Source: Streptomyces tsukubensis (GTDB taxonomy: Bacteria > Actinomycetota > Actinomycetes > Streptomycetales > Streptomycetaceae). From it: a stretch of 64,000 nt of DNA. The stretch covers positions 6,160,501 to 6,224,500 of the forward strand of contig NZ_CP020700.1 of NCBI RefSeq assembly GCF_003932715.1. The letters are read 5' to 3'. The notes below the pieces were generated by a model that was not told the DNA's origin, did not search any database, and worked only from the letters and a program-made list of their open reading frames with translations. The position numbers were made by a program, and so were the translations under genes. Positions 1 to 7,916 of the stretch are shown here, one piece after another; the stretch's first letter is position 1, and each line of letters starts with the position of its first letter.

Positions 1-175
1 AGCCCGTGCGCTGGACGACCAAGGCTCTGCGCCGGTGCGCGACCAGCGCCTCGACGGCCAGCCACTGGTCCTCCCGCAGCCTGGCCGCACCGGTCTGGTC
101 GGAGACGAGACGGGCGAGCACGGCGTCGGCCGAGACTCTGAGGTCCGCGGGATCCGCGAGGTCTGCGTGGGTCAT
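1..175 (-). CDS. recQ: RecQ-family ATP-dependent DNA helicase, N-terminus only (cut by window edge)
   Basis: The reverse strand reads from an ATG at 173-175 to the window edge without a stop, giving 58 residues of good Streptomyces coding sequence. Residues about 33-58 read LREDQWLAVEALV followed by AHRRRALVVQRTG. This is the N-terminal Q-motif and the approach to Walker A of RecQ-type superfamily 2 helicases, which unwind branched DNA during repair. The Walker A itself, the DEAH box and the C-terminal domains lie outside the window. It diverges from the DUF4192 gene, and the 112 bp between them carry a palindrome of two DnaA boxes. The family call rests on the short motif and on memory of the neighbourhood; the symbol is provisional. 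Confidence 0.75.
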   Translation of the reverse strand, partial: MTHADLADPADLRVSADAVLARLVSDQTGAARLREDQWLAVEALVAHRRRALVVQRTG

Positions 176-224
176 GGCTCCATGGAACCCGATGGCACCG
201 ACAGGAAGCGAACGCGGCCGCAAG

Positions 225-248
225 CCTGTGGATAACGTTATCCACAGG
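225..248. promoter_or_regulatory. Perfect 24-bp palindrome made of two inverted DnaA boxes
   Basis: TTATCCACA, the consensus high-affinity DnaA box, lies at 238-246 on the plus strand. Its exact reverse complement TGTGGATAA lies at 227-235. With the flanking CC and GG they form a 24-bp perfect palindrome centred between 236 and 237. It lies 49 bp upstream of the recQ-type ATG and 39 bp upstream of the DUF4192 ATG, so a bound protein could affect both promoters. DnaA binding is an inference; an unrelated dimeric repressor is possible. Confidence 0.7.
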
Positions 249-287
249 GGTCGCGGGGATTGCCGCCTCCCTGCGACCGTCTGGGGC

Positions 288-1742
288 ATGAACGAGCAGC
301 GAGATTCTCAGAACGGTGCGCACCGCGCGCACGACATCGAAGCGGCGGGCGGCCCGGGTCCGCTCGGCGACGCGGGGCGGGCCGGAGGTCCGGACGAGCA
401 GATCACCCTGCGCGGACCGGCCGAACTGGCCGACTGCCTGCCCTATCTGCTGGGCTACCACCCCTCCGACTCGGTGGTCCTGGTGGCCCTGCACGGCGAA
501 CGCGGACGGTTCGGCGGCCGGGTGAAGCTGGGCATCCCCGGGTCCCCCGCGGAATGGGAGCCGACCGCCCGGCAGCTCGCGGAGTGTCTGATCGAGACGA
601 GCCGACGGCGGGACGGGCGCCCCGACGGCATCGTGCTCTTCCTCTGCAGGGAACCGGGCGCGGGCCAGACCGGGCGCGATGTGATGCAGTGGCTGCGCCC
701 CTTCGCCCAGCGGCTGCGCACCGCCTGCGGCACCCTCGACGTTCCCGTGTTCGAGGCGCTGTGCATCTCCGGCGGCCGGTTCTGGTCCTACTGCTGCCCG
801 GACGAGCGGTGCTGCCCGGCGGAGGGGGCAGCGCTGGTCACCCCCGGCACCTCCGTCCTGGCGGCGGCCGTGACCTATGCAGGGGTCGGACTGAGGGGGT
901 CCCAGAAGCAGCTGGAAGCGCGGCTCGAACCGATTCCCGAGCCGGTCTCGGGTGGGCAGCGGCGCGCTCTCGACGACACGGGTGCGGACCTGGTCCGGGG
1001 CATGCTCATCGGCGGAAAGGAACGCAGGGAGATCGGTGACGACACGATCGCCCTGGCGAAGATGCTGATGGACCGGCTGGCCGCAGCGGAGCGGATCACG
1101 AGCCCGCCGTCGGCCGACGCGGCCGATGACCGGCTCATCGGCGACGACGAGGCGGCGTTCGTGATTCTCGGGCTCCAGGACCGGGAGACCCGCGACCGGG
1201 CCGCCGCCTGGATGGAGGGGCCGGACGCCGAACCCGCCCTGCGACTGTGGCGGGCCCTGGCCAGGCGCTGTGTCGGGCCCTACATCGAGCATGCGGCCGC
1301 ACCCCTCACCCTCGCGGGCTGGGTCGCCTGGTCGACCGGCGACGAACCGGCCGCGAGGATCGCCCTTGCCGCGGCCCTGCGCAGCGACGCCGAGTACGTC
1401 TTCGCCCTCCTGCTCCACCAGGCGTGCAACGAAGGCGTGGAGCCGGAGGCCATCCGGAAGTGGCTCCGCCGGGCCGGGGCGGAAGCGCGCGACCGGGCGG
1501 ACACAGACGCCGGGGCGGCCGACGAGGCCCCGGGTGCCGGGGCGCCGGACTCCGCGGAAGGCCCGGGCGGTCCCGCCCGGCCCCGGGTCCGGACGGTGCG
1601 CCCGGCCGGGGGCAGGCCGGCGGGCCGGGAGACGGCGGCAGGTCCGGGCAAGCAGCGACGTCCGGCGGGCACCCGGGGACGGGCAGCGGGTGGAGGCGGC
1701 CGCAGTGGCGGCCGGACGGAGGACGCCCTAGGCGATGCGTGA
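288..1742 (+). CDS. DUF4192 domain-containing protein
   Basis: This encodes a 484-residue cytoplasmic protein of unknown function. After about 40 variable residues comes the conserved DUF4192 opening (ITLRGPAELADCLPYLLGY, then HPSDSVVLVAL), typical of actinobacterial proteins of this family. The domain runs to about residue 390. The last 95 residues are Ala/Gly/Pro/Arg-rich and disordered-looking. The ATG at 288 is chosen over in-frame upstream codons because the latter would run through the DnaA-box palindrome and into the divergent gene. There is no clear ribosome-binding site beyond GGGG just before the ATG. Family function is not established; the recQ-type neighbour is conserved in my memory of Streptomyces genomes. 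Confidence 0.85.
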   Translation: MNEQRDSQNGAHRAHDIEAAGGPGPLGDAGRAGGPDEQITLRGPAELADCLPYLLGYHPSDSVVLVALHGERGRFGGRVKLGIPGSPAEWEPTARQLAECLIETSRRRDGRPDGIVLFLCREPGAGQTGRDVMQWLRPFAQRLRTACGTLDVPVFEALCISGGRFWSYCCPDERCCPAEGAALVTPGTSVLAAAVTYAGVGLRGSQKQLEARLEPIPEPVSGGQRRALDDTGADLVRGMLIGGKERREIGDDTIALAKMLMDRLAAAERITSPPSADAADDRLIGDDEAAFVILGLQDRETRDRAAAWMEGPDAEPALRLWRALARRCVGPYIEHAAAPLTLAGWVAWSTGDEPAARIALAAALRSDAEYVFALLLHQACNEGVEPEAIRKWLRRAGAEARDRADTDAGAADEAPGAGAPDSAEGPGGPARPRVRTVRPAGGRPAGRETAAGPGKQRRPAGTRGRAAGGGGRSGGRTEDALGDA

Positions 1743-1887
1743 AGGCGGTGGTACGGGAGGCATCGGGCCGCCGCGACCGGCCCGATGCCCGACGGGGAGC
1801 CCGGCGGCCGTCAGCCGGTTTGACGGCAGAACGGACCGCGAGGAAGGAGGATCAAAGAAGCGGGGGAGAAGACGAAAGGAGTGTTTA

Positions 1888-1902
1888 TCGTCAGGCAGAC
1901 GA
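1888..1902. promoter_or_regulatory. Short inverted repeat just upstream of the Nudix regulator start
   Basis: TCGTC (1888-1892) and GACGA (1898-1902) form an inverted repeat with a five-base spacer, ending two bases before the ATG at 1905. NrtR-type Nudix regulators are known to bind operators in target promoters, sometimes including their own, so this may be an autoregulatory site. The arms are short and could be chance. Confidence 0.3.
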
Positions 1903-1904
1903 CT

Positions 1905-2681
1905 ATGATCACGGCCATGTCTCCCTACGACCCGTCGGCCTTTCCCCCCTTTGCTGTCACTGTCGATCTGGTCGTGCTCACGGTGCGCCGACACGAGCTC
2001 TGTGCGCTGGTGGTGCGCCGCGGGGAGGCGCCTTTCCAGGGGCGGTGGGCGCTGCCGGGCGGGTTCGTGAGGGCGGACGAGGATCTGGCGGGGGCTGCTG
2101 CCCGGGAGCTGGCCGAGGAGACCGGGCTGTGCGCCCATGACCCGGCGACGCCGGAGCTCGGCGGTGCCCATCTGGAGCAGCTCGCCACCTACGGCGCTCC
2201 CGATCGCGATCCCCGGATGCGGGTGGTCAGCGTCGCCCATCTGGTGCTGGCGCCCGATCTGCCCGCGCCCCGTGCCGGTGGGGACGCGCACGGCGCCCGC
2301 TGGGCGTCCGTGAAGGATCTGCTCGCCAGGGAAACGGAGTCGTTCCAGGAGGGCGACGAGCAGTCCGGACCACTCGCCTTCGATCATGCGCGGATTCTGG
2401 CGGACGGGGTGGAACGGGCCCGATCCAAGATCGAATACTCCTCGCTGGCCACCGCCTTCTGTACGCCGGAGTTCACCGTGGGCGAGCTGCGGCGGGTGTA
2501 CGAGGCGGTCTGGGGCGTGGCCCTGGACCCCAGGAACTTCCACCGCAAGGTGACGGGTACACCGGGGTTCCTGGTCCCGGCGGGCGGGACGACCACCCGG
2601 CAGGGCGGGCGACCGGCCCAGCTGTTCCGGGCGGGCGGGGCGACGCTGCTCAATCCGCCGATGCTGCGCCCCGAAATCTGA
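1905..2681 (+). CDS. Nudix hydrolase-like protein with C-terminal winged helix (NrtR-like)
   Basis: The protein is 258 residues from the ATG at 1905. An in-frame GTG at 1881 would give 266, but the AAGGAG at 1875-1880 directly abuts it. Residues about 15-150 are a Nudix fold with an intact Nudix box (G-x5-E-x7-RELAEETGL), so hydrolysis of an NDP-linked substrate is possible. The C-terminal 90 residues ([20 protein letters not shown] onward) match the winged-helix extension of the NrtR family, ADP-ribose-responsive transcription factors of NAD metabolism. Many NrtR proteins have degenerate Nudix boxes; this one does not, so it could be an enzyme, a regulator or both. No NAD biosynthesis gene is adjacent. 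Confidence 0.8.
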   Translation: MITAMSPYDPSAFPPFAVTVDLVVLTVRRHELCALVVRRGEAPFQGRWALPGGFVRADEDLAGAAARELAEETGLCAHDPATPELGGAHLEQLATYGAPDRDPRMRVVSVAHLVLAPDLPAPRAGGDAHGARWASVKDLLARETESFQEGDEQSGPLAFDHARILADGVERARSKIEYSSLATAFCTPEFTVGELRRVYEAVWGVALDPRNFHRKVTGTPGFLVPAGGTTTRQGGRPAQLFRAGGATLLNPPMLRPEI

Positions 2682-2891
2682 CCGTTCGGCCCGGAGCGGT
2701 CGGATGGCCGTCCGTTGGCGGTCGGGGTGGGCTCGGGTGGATTCGGGACGGGTCCACCACACGATCGCGGAGGGGGCGTGTCCCGGGCCCGGGGCCGCGG
2801 GGCCGGATGCGGCGTACGGAACGCCCGGGCAGAGACAATGCGCAAAAAGTCCGAAATGTCGAGTTATTGTGCTCGGTGCCCGCATGCCGCC

Positions 2892-2912
2892 GGGCGGCCT
2901 TCGAGGCCGCCC
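2892..2912 (+). promoter_or_regulatory. GC-rich hairpin in the leader of the ABC gene
   Basis: GGGCGGCCT (2892-2900) and AGGCCGCCC (2904-2912) pair perfectly around a TCG loop. The hairpin ends about 5 bases before the GGGAG ribosome-binding site (2919-2923) of the gene starting at 2929. It could be a terminator of the upstream Nudix gene or could modulate translation initiation. No T-run follows, so the role is uncertain. Confidence 0.45.
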
Positions 2913-2928
2913 CTCCGTGGGAGACGCG

Positions 2929-4701
2929 ATGCTCCAGGCCATCGGACTGACCAGCGCCCCCCGGCGGGAGCTTCCTCCCGCCGTCGACGACCTCTCCTTC
3001 GACGCCGCCCCCGGCCTGGTCACGGTCCTGCTCGGGGCCGAAGGGGCGGGCAAGACGACCGCACTGCGCCTGATGCTGGAGCTCGACGCGGGCCAGGGGG
3101 TCACGTACTACCGCGGGAACAGACTGGCCGACCTCGCACACCCCGCGCGCGAGGTGGGTGCCCTGCTCGGCGACGTACCCGGGCATCCGGCCCGGACCGC
3201 CCGGGGCCAGCTGCGGATGCTCTGCGCGGCCGCCGGGGTCCCGATGGCCCGGGCCGGGGAGCTCCTGGAGACGCTGGGACTCGCGGGCGTCGCGGACGAA
3301 CACCTCGGTACGCTCCCGCTCGCCATGGACCGGCGGCTCGGGCTCGCCTCCGCGCTCCTGGGCGACCCCGCCACGCTCCTCCTCGACGAGCCCGCGAAGG
3401 GGCTCTCGCCCCGCGACCAGGCGTGGCTGTACGGCGCGCTGCGCGGCCACGCCGAACGCGGCGGGGCCGTGCTGTGCACCGTCGCAGACCCCAAGGAGGC
3501 GGCCCGGATCGCGGACCGGGTCGTCACCCTCGACGCGGGGCGCCTCGTCGCGGATCAGGACGGTGCCGAATTCGCCCGTACCCGGCTGCGTCCACGCGTC
3601 TCCGTCCGGACCCCGCACGCGGCACGCCTCGCCGACGTCGTCCACCGCGAGGCGCGCGCCGCCCGGCGCTCCGTCGAGGTCGTCACGGAGCACGGCGGGC
3701 TGCTGTCGGTGTACGGGAGCACCAGCGCCGAGGTCGGTGAGACCGCGTTCCGGCACGGCGTCCTCGTCCACCGTCTCGCCGACGAGACCGGCGACTGCCC
3801 GCCCGCTCCGGCCGAGGCGCGGCCCCGGCCCGGTTCCGCCGCCGAAGCCACCGAGCCCACCCGCGTCTCCCGGCTCCGCCGGGGAACCACCGAAGGGCTT
3901 CCCGGCACACTGCCCGTGCCCCGGCCGGTGACCAGCCCCGCCCGCCCCCTGCGCTACGAACTCCACCGTCTGCTGGGAGTGCGTACCGCCTGGTGGATCG
4001 CCGTCGCGACCGTACTCGTCTCGGTGGCCCTCGGACTGCTGCTCGCCCGGTCCCGGGACACCCCGGTGCAGGCCGCCGTCGCCGCCTGGCCCGGCTTCCT
4101 CCCGCTGCCCCCCGCCGCTTTCGCGGCCGGGCTGGTCGGCGCGCTCTCCTTCGGGGACGAGTTCCGCTATCCGGCGCTCGCAGCCGCGCGCGGCACCGTA
4201 CCGCGCCGCATCGGCCTGCTGCTCGCCAAGCTCGCGGTGACCGCCGCCTATGCGCTGGTGCTCGCCCTGCTCGTCGCCGTCGCAGGTTTCCAGGCGCTCG
4301 GGCTGGTGTACGGCTCCGACGCGACCGCGCTGCCGGAGAACTGGCCCGCGCTCGCCGCAGGCTGGGGCGGGCTGGCGATCGGTTGCGCCTGGGCCGGGCT
4401 CCTCGCCGCCGGAACGTTCCGGTCGACGGCGGCCGGGGCCGCCGCCGTACTGGCCGTCCCGGTCCTCGTCACCCCTCTGGTCCAGAAGGCGCTGGCCGCC
4501 GCGTCGGTACGGTCCTTCGCCGGTCTCCCCGGCCGGCTCCGCGAGCTGACCTGGGTGCAGCTGCCGCATCAGGCGGACGTATGGCTGGTGGCGGGGGCCC
4601 GGCTGCTCACCCGGCCCGTCGGCATGGCACTCGCGCTGTCGCTGGCGGGACTCGTCTGCGCGTACGCCGCCATCGGGCTCCGTCGCCGGGTGCGGTGGTG
4701 A
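2929..4701 (+). CDS. ABC transporter with fused ATP-binding and permease domains
   Basis: The protein is 590 residues from the ATG at 2929 (GGGAG upstream). Residues 1-220 are an ABC ATPase with Walker A GAEGAGKTT and Walker B TLLLDEPAKGL. The expected LSGGQ signature is replaced by PLAMDRRLGLA, so the ATPase is atypical. A Pro/Arg-rich linker (about 290-345) leads to a membrane part with roughly five or six hydrophobic segments (VATVLVSVALGLLLA, AAFAAGLVGALSF, LAVTAAYALVLALLVAVAG and others), resembling ABC-2 permeases. A single polypeptide carrying both halves would homodimerise. Substrate unknown. It lies between the Nudix gene and whiH; I recall an ABC gene in this place in other Streptomyces. 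Confidence 0.8.
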   Translation: MLQAIGLTSAPRRELPPAVDDLSFDAAPGLVTVLLGAEGAGKTTALRLMLELDAGQGVTYYRGNRLADLAHPAREVGALLGDVPGHPARTARGQLRMLCAAAGVPMARAGELLETLGLAGVADEHLGTLPLAMDRRLGLASALLGDPATLLLDEPAKGLSPRDQAWLYGALRGHAERGGAVLCTVADPKEAARIADRVVTLDAGRLVADQDGAEFARTRLRPRVSVRTPHAARLADVVHREARAARRSVEVVTEHGGLLSVYGSTSAEVGETAFRHGVLVHRLADETGDCPPAPAEARPRPGSAAEATEPTRVSRLRRGTTEGLPGTLPVPRPVTSPARPLRYELHRLLGVRTAWWIAVATVLVSVALGLLLARSRDTPVQAAVAAWPGFLPLPPAAFAAGLVGALSFGDEFRYPALAAARGTVPRRIGLLLAKLAVTAAYALVLALLVAVAGFQALGLVYGSDATALPENWPALAAGWGGLAIGCAWAGLLAAGTFRSTAAGAAAVLAVPVLVTPLVQKALAAASVRSFAGLPGRLRELTWVQLPHQADVWLVAGARLLTRPVGMALALSLAGLVCAYAAIGLRRRVRW

Positions 4702-4791
4702 CGGCCGCGGCCGGCTTCCGTGCGACCACCCACCACCCCTGCGATGATCCGCTGATCGGATCGACGGCACTCGGGGAAATAGCCACTTCTA

Positions 4792-4828
4792 TCCGATAAG
4801 TCGTCAATTGTGGGGGAAGCGCCGATCA
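4792..4828 (+). promoter_or_regulatory. Possible sigma-WhiG-type promoter elements ahead of whiH
   Basis: TCCGATAA (4792-4799) and GCCGATCA (4821-4828) each differ by one base from GCCGATAA, the -10 element of the FliA/WhiG sigma class. whiH is known in S. coelicolor to depend on sigma WhiG. The matching -35 (TAAA about 15 bases upstream) is poor for both: TCAA at 4804-4807 sits 13 bases before the second. Which, if either, is used cannot be decided by eye. Confidence 0.35.
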
Positions 4829-4891
4829 CCCTTTCGTGTGCTTTTCACCAAAGACCTCAAGGCCCGCGAAAGCCGCGCCGACAAAGGATGC

Positions 4892-5776
4892 GTGAGTACC
4901 CTTGCGCAGACCATGATGACCGCCCGCCCCGCCGACTCCGGCCTCGCCGGTCCGGGCGAACTCGACCGATACTCCTACGCGGAGCCGCACGCCGCCGAGC
5001 GCGTCGCGCCTCCCGCGTGGGACGGCCCGGACACCGAGCTGGGCCGGGCCGGGCGCCGTGCGGCAGGCAGCCGGGGCCGTGGACTGCACGGCCAACTCGT
5101 TCAGCAGCTCGGTCAGATGATCGTCTCCGGCGATCTGGGGGCGGACCGGCCGCTCGTTCCGGAGGAGATCGGCCAGCGGTTCGAGGTCTCCCGGACCGTC
5201 GTCCGCGAGTCGCTGCGGGTCCTGGAGGCCAAGGGGCTGGTCAGTGCCCGGCCCAACGTCGGCACCCGGGTCCGGCCGGTCAGCGACTGGAATCTGCTCG
5301 ACCCCGACATCATCGAATGGCGTGCCTTCGGCCCCCAGCGTGACGACCAGCGCCGGGAGCTGTGCGAACTGCGGTGGACCATCGAACCCCTCGCTGCCCG
5401 TCTGGCCGCGGGACACGGACGCGAGGACGTCCAGCAGCGGCTCGGCGACATGGTGGAGATCATGGGGCACGCCCTTGCCCAGGGCGACGGCATCACCTTC
5501 TCCCGGGCCGACGCCGAGTTCCACACCCTGCTCATCCAGCTCGCCGGGAACCGCATGCTGGAGCACCTCTCCGGGATCGTCTCCGCCGCACTCCAGGTGT
5601 CGGGCGGCCCCGTCACCGGCTGTGACCGGCCGAACGAGGTCTCCCTCGCCCACCACGCCCGGATCGTCGACGCCCTCGCCGCCGGCGATGCCGCCGCTGC
5701 CGAATCGGCAATGCGGCAACTGCTCACCGTCCACCCGGAGGTGGAACGCGTGGTGCCCGCGCCGCGTGAGCACTGA
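4892..5776 (+). CDS. whiH: WhiH, GntR-family sporulation regulator
   Basis: The protein is 294 residues from a GTG at 4892 preceded by AAAGGA; an ATG at 4913 is an alternative start. About 65 variable residues precede a GntR winged helix (about 66-140, with EEIGQRFEVSRTVVRESLRV) and a C-terminal FCD ligand-binding domain (about 155-280, including the helix with RADAEFHTLLIQLAGNRML and a late HHARI metal-ligand-type histidine pair). FCD domains usually bind a small carboxylate through a metal. WhiH acts in aerial hyphae at the onset of sporulation septation. The assignment rests on the family plus its position immediately upstream of hrdB, the known whiH-hrdB arrangement. A strong terminator separates the two genes. 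Confidence 0.88.
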   Translation: MSTLAQTMMTARPADSGLAGPGELDRYSYAEPHAAERVAPPAWDGPDTELGRAGRRAAGSRGRGLHGQLVQQLGQMIVSGDLGADRPLVPEEIGQRFEVSRTVVRESLRVLEAKGLVSARPNVGTRVRPVSDWNLLDPDIIEWRAFGPQRDDQRRELCELRWTIEPLAARLAAGHGREDVQQRLGDMVEIMGHALAQGDGITFSRADAEFHTLLIQLAGNRMLEHLSGIVSAALQVSGGPVTGCDRPNEVSLAHHARIVDALAAGDAAAAESAMRQLLTVHPEVERVVPAPREH

Positions 5777-5834
5777 GCGCCCGGCCGCGGGGCCGGACGC
5801 ACGGAGGCGTACGCACGCCGTGCCCGGATGTGCA

Positions 5835-5869
5835 CGTGCCGCCGGATTCCGCGGGAATCCGGCGGCACG
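5835..5869 (+). terminator. Terminator downstream of whiH
   Basis: A 16-bp perfect stem (CGTGCCGCCGGATTCC at 5835-5850 with its complement at 5854-5869) around a GCG loop, followed by the T-rich bases TTGT. It insulates hrdB from whiH read-through. Confidence 0.85.
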
Positions 5870-5940
5870 GTTGTGCGTAGAACATCCGATCTATCCGGTT
5901 CGCCCTTCTTGGGGTGTGACTCGGGCCACGTGGATTGGGC

Positions 5941-5967
5941 GTAACGCTCCTCGAAGCCGTGCGATGA
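5941..5967 (+). promoter_or_regulatory. Candidate hrdB promoter of ECF sigma type
   Basis: GTAAC at 5941-5945 and CGATGA at 5962-5967 are separated by exactly 16 bp. An AAC-containing -35 and this spacing are typical of ECF sigma factors. hrdB is known to be transcribed largely by the ECF factor ShbA in Streptomyces griseus, so this is the expected type of promoter. The match to the ShbA sequence preference is from memory. Confidence 0.55.
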
Positions 5968-6136
5968 CCTAAGAGGTGACAGCCGAGGAGGGAATACGGC
6001 AGCCGTTGACGGCGCTGTTCTGTTCCGAGGTGTGTTCCGCCCGCGCCACCGGCACATCCGCAGCCCGGTGGTCGTCGGCTCCGGCCCGATCATGGGCTGA
6101 GCCGGAAGCCGTTTCCATCGTTCCGAGAGGTTGTTC

Positions 6137-7687
6137 GTGTCGGCCAGCACATCCCGTACGCTCCCGCCGGAGATCGCCGAGTCCGAATCCGTGATGGCGC
6201 TCATCGAGCGGGGAAAGGCTGATGGGCAGATCGCCGGCGATGACGTGCGGCGGGCCTTCGAGGCCGACCAGATTCCGCCAACCCAGTGGAAGAACGTTCT
6301 GCGCAGCCTCAACCAGATCCTCGAGGAAGAGGGTGTGACGCTGATGGTCAGTGCCGCGGAGTCGCCCAAGCGCTCCCGCAAGAGCGTCGCTGCGAAGAGC
6401 CCGGCAAAGCGCACCGCCACCAGGACCGTCGCCGCCAAGACCGTCACGACGAAGACCGTCGCCGCCACCGCGGCACCGGCGGCCGAGACCGTGGACGCTC
6501 AGACCGGCGACGACGCGACGGCGCCTGCCAAGAAGACGGCGGCCAAGAAGGCCACCGCCAAGAAGACGGTGGCGAAGAAGACCGCCGCGAAGAAGACCGC
6601 GGCCAAGAAGACCGCGGCCAAGAAGGACGCCGACGAGCCGGTCGACGGCGAAGAGCTGCTCGACGACGTCCAGCCCGGCGGCAAGGACGACGAAGAGGCC
6701 GAGGGCGAGAGCAAGGGCTTCGTCCTGTCGGACGAGGACGAGGACGACGCGCCGGCGCAGCAGGTCGCGGTCGCCGGTGCCACGGCCGACCCGGTCAAGG
6801 ACTATCTGAAGCAGATCGGCAAGGTCCCCCTCCTCAACGCCGAGCAGGAGGTGGAGCTGGCCAAGCGCATCGAGGCCGGTCTCTTCGCCGAGGACAAGCT
6901 CGCGAACTCCGACAAGCTGGCGCCCAAGCTCAAGCGCGAGCTGGAGATCATCGCCGAGGACGGCCGCCGCGCCAAGAACCACCTCCTGGAGGCCAACCTC
7001 CGGCTGGTGGTGTCGCTCGCCAAGCGCTACACCGGCCGCGGCATGCTCTTCCTGGACCTGATCCAGGAGGGCAACCTGGGTCTGATCCGCGCCGTGGAGA
7101 AGTTCGACTACACCAAGGGCTACAAGTTCTCCACGTACGCCACCTGGTGGATCCGGCAGGCGATCACCCGTGCCATGGCCGACCAGGCGCGCACGATCCG
7201 TATCCCGGTGCACATGGTCGAGGTCATCAACAAGCTGGCCCGTGTGCAGCGTCAGATGCTCCAGGACCTGGGCCGCGAGCCCACCCCGGAGGAGCTGGCC
7301 AAGGAACTCGACATGACCCCCGAGAAGGTCATCGAGGTCCAGAAGTACGGCCGTGAGCCGATCTCCCTGCACACTCCGCTGGGCGAGGACGGCGACAGCG
7401 AGTTCGGTGATCTGATCGAGGACTCCGAGGCCGTCGTGCCGGCGGACGCGGTCAGCTTCACGCTCCTCCAGGAGCAGCTGCACTCCGTGCTCGACACCCT
7501 CTCCGAGCGTGAGGCCGGTGTGGTCTCGATGCGCTTCGGCCTCACCGACGGCCAGCCGAAGACGCTGGACGAGATCGGCAAGGTCTACGGGGTCACCCGG
7601 GAGCGGATCCGGCAGATCGAGTCCAAGACGATGTCGAAGCTGCGCCACCCGTCGCGCTCGCAGGTCCTTCGCGACTACCTCGACTGA
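6137..7687 (+). CDS. hrdB: HrdB, principal RNA polymerase sigma factor
   Basis: The 516-residue principal (housekeeping) sigma-70 factor directs RNA polymerase to most vegetative promoters. The GTG at 6137 (GAGAGG upstream) is preferred over a TTG at 6131, since the protein then begins [15 protein letters not shown] as in known HrdB. Residues 1-75 form region 1.1. Residues about 76-185 are a Lys/Ala-rich then acidic linker with repeated AKKTA units. Region 1.2 begins at [16 protein letters not shown] (about 217), region 2 covers [17 protein letters not shown] to [20 protein letters not shown], and regions 3 and 4 follow, with the -35-binding helix [13 protein letters not shown] and the typical end [15 protein letters not shown]. 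All regions appear intact. Transcription ends at a hairpin pair just downstream. Confidence 0.98.
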   Translation: MSASTSRTLPPEIAESESVMALIERGKADGQIAGDDVRRAFEADQIPPTQWKNVLRSLNQILEEEGVTLMVSAAESPKRSRKSVAAKSPAKRTATRTVAAKTVTTKTVAATAAPAAETVDAQTGDDATAPAKKTAAKKATAKKTVAKKTAAKKTAAKKTAAKKDADEPVDGEELLDDVQPGGKDDEEAEGESKGFVLSDEDEDDAPAQQVAVAGATADPVKDYLKQIGKVPLLNAEQEVELAKRIEAGLFAEDKLANSDKLAPKLKRELEIIAEDGRRAKNHLLEANLRLVVSLAKRYTGRGMLFLDLIQEGNLGLIRAVEKFDYTKGYKFSTYATWWIRQAITRAMADQARTIRIPVHMVEVINKLARVQRQMLQDLGREPTPEELAKELDMTPEKVIEVQKYGREPISLHTPLGEDGDSEFGDLIEDSEAVVPADAVSFTLLQEQLHSVLDTLSEREAGVVSMRFGLTDGQPKTLDEIGKVYGVTRERIRQIESKTMSKLRHPSRSQVLRDYLD

Positions 7688-7690
7688 CCG

Positions 7691-7709
7691 GGACCGGCTG
7701 GTCCGGTCC
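7691..7709 (+). terminator. Hairpin immediately after hrdB
   Basis: GGACCGG (7691-7697) pairs with CCGGTCC (7703-7709) around a five-base loop, four bases after the stop codon. It probably acts with the larger hairpin at 7723-7754. Confidence 0.5.
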
Positions 7710-7722
7710 TGCGGCGTCATCA

Positions 7723-7754
7723 GGGCCCGTGCCCCCTTCCGGGGGGTCGGGCCC
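7723..7754 (+). terminator. Second hairpin of the hrdB terminator region
   Basis: GGGCCCG and CGGGCCC form the outer stem, with an internal mismatch and a CCCCC/GGGGG inner stem around the loop. It is followed by TTCG. Likely intrinsic terminator of hrdB. Confidence 0.65.
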
Positions 7755-7880
7755 TTCGCCGTACCCCGAGCGGAATGTCCACCTCCGCCGTCAGGAGGGC
7801 GGCATATTCCGGTCGAACGGACATCTGTGCGTCAACAGGGTGTGGTGCGAGGGTGCGCCGGACGGCTCGCTGACTGACGC

Positions 7881-7897
7881 TGAGTGGACGCCACTCA
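7881..7897. promoter_or_regulatory. Inverted repeat upstream of the serine protease
   Basis: TGAGTGG (7881-7887) and CCACTCA (7891-7897) are perfect 7-bp arms around ACG. They are flanked by CTGAC and GTCAG half-matches, and end 20 bases before the ATG at 7917. It may be an operator or a leader hairpin near the ribosome-binding site. Confidence 0.35.
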
Positions 7898-7916
7898 CGC
7901 AGAGTCAGGAGACCGT

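Larger units (their letters stand above)
5777..6136. other. whiH-hrdB intergenic region
   Basis: These 360 bp have no gene. They hold the whiH terminator (5835-5869), an ECF-type promoter candidate (5941-5967) and a leader of about 160 bases before the hrdB GTG. No further conserved structure was recognised in the leader. Confidence 0.8.

Noticed and set aside
5991..6019. Possible SigR-type promoter (GGAAT ... GTT) in the hrdB leader
   Set aside because: GGAAT is present at 5991-5995 but the nearest GTT triplets lie 9 and 21 bases after it, not the 18-19 expected for SigR.
6529..6627. AAGAAGACCGC-type repeats inside hrdB as a mobile or variable element
   Set aside because: They encode the known Lys/Ala-rich linker of HrdB and are a normal feature of the family.
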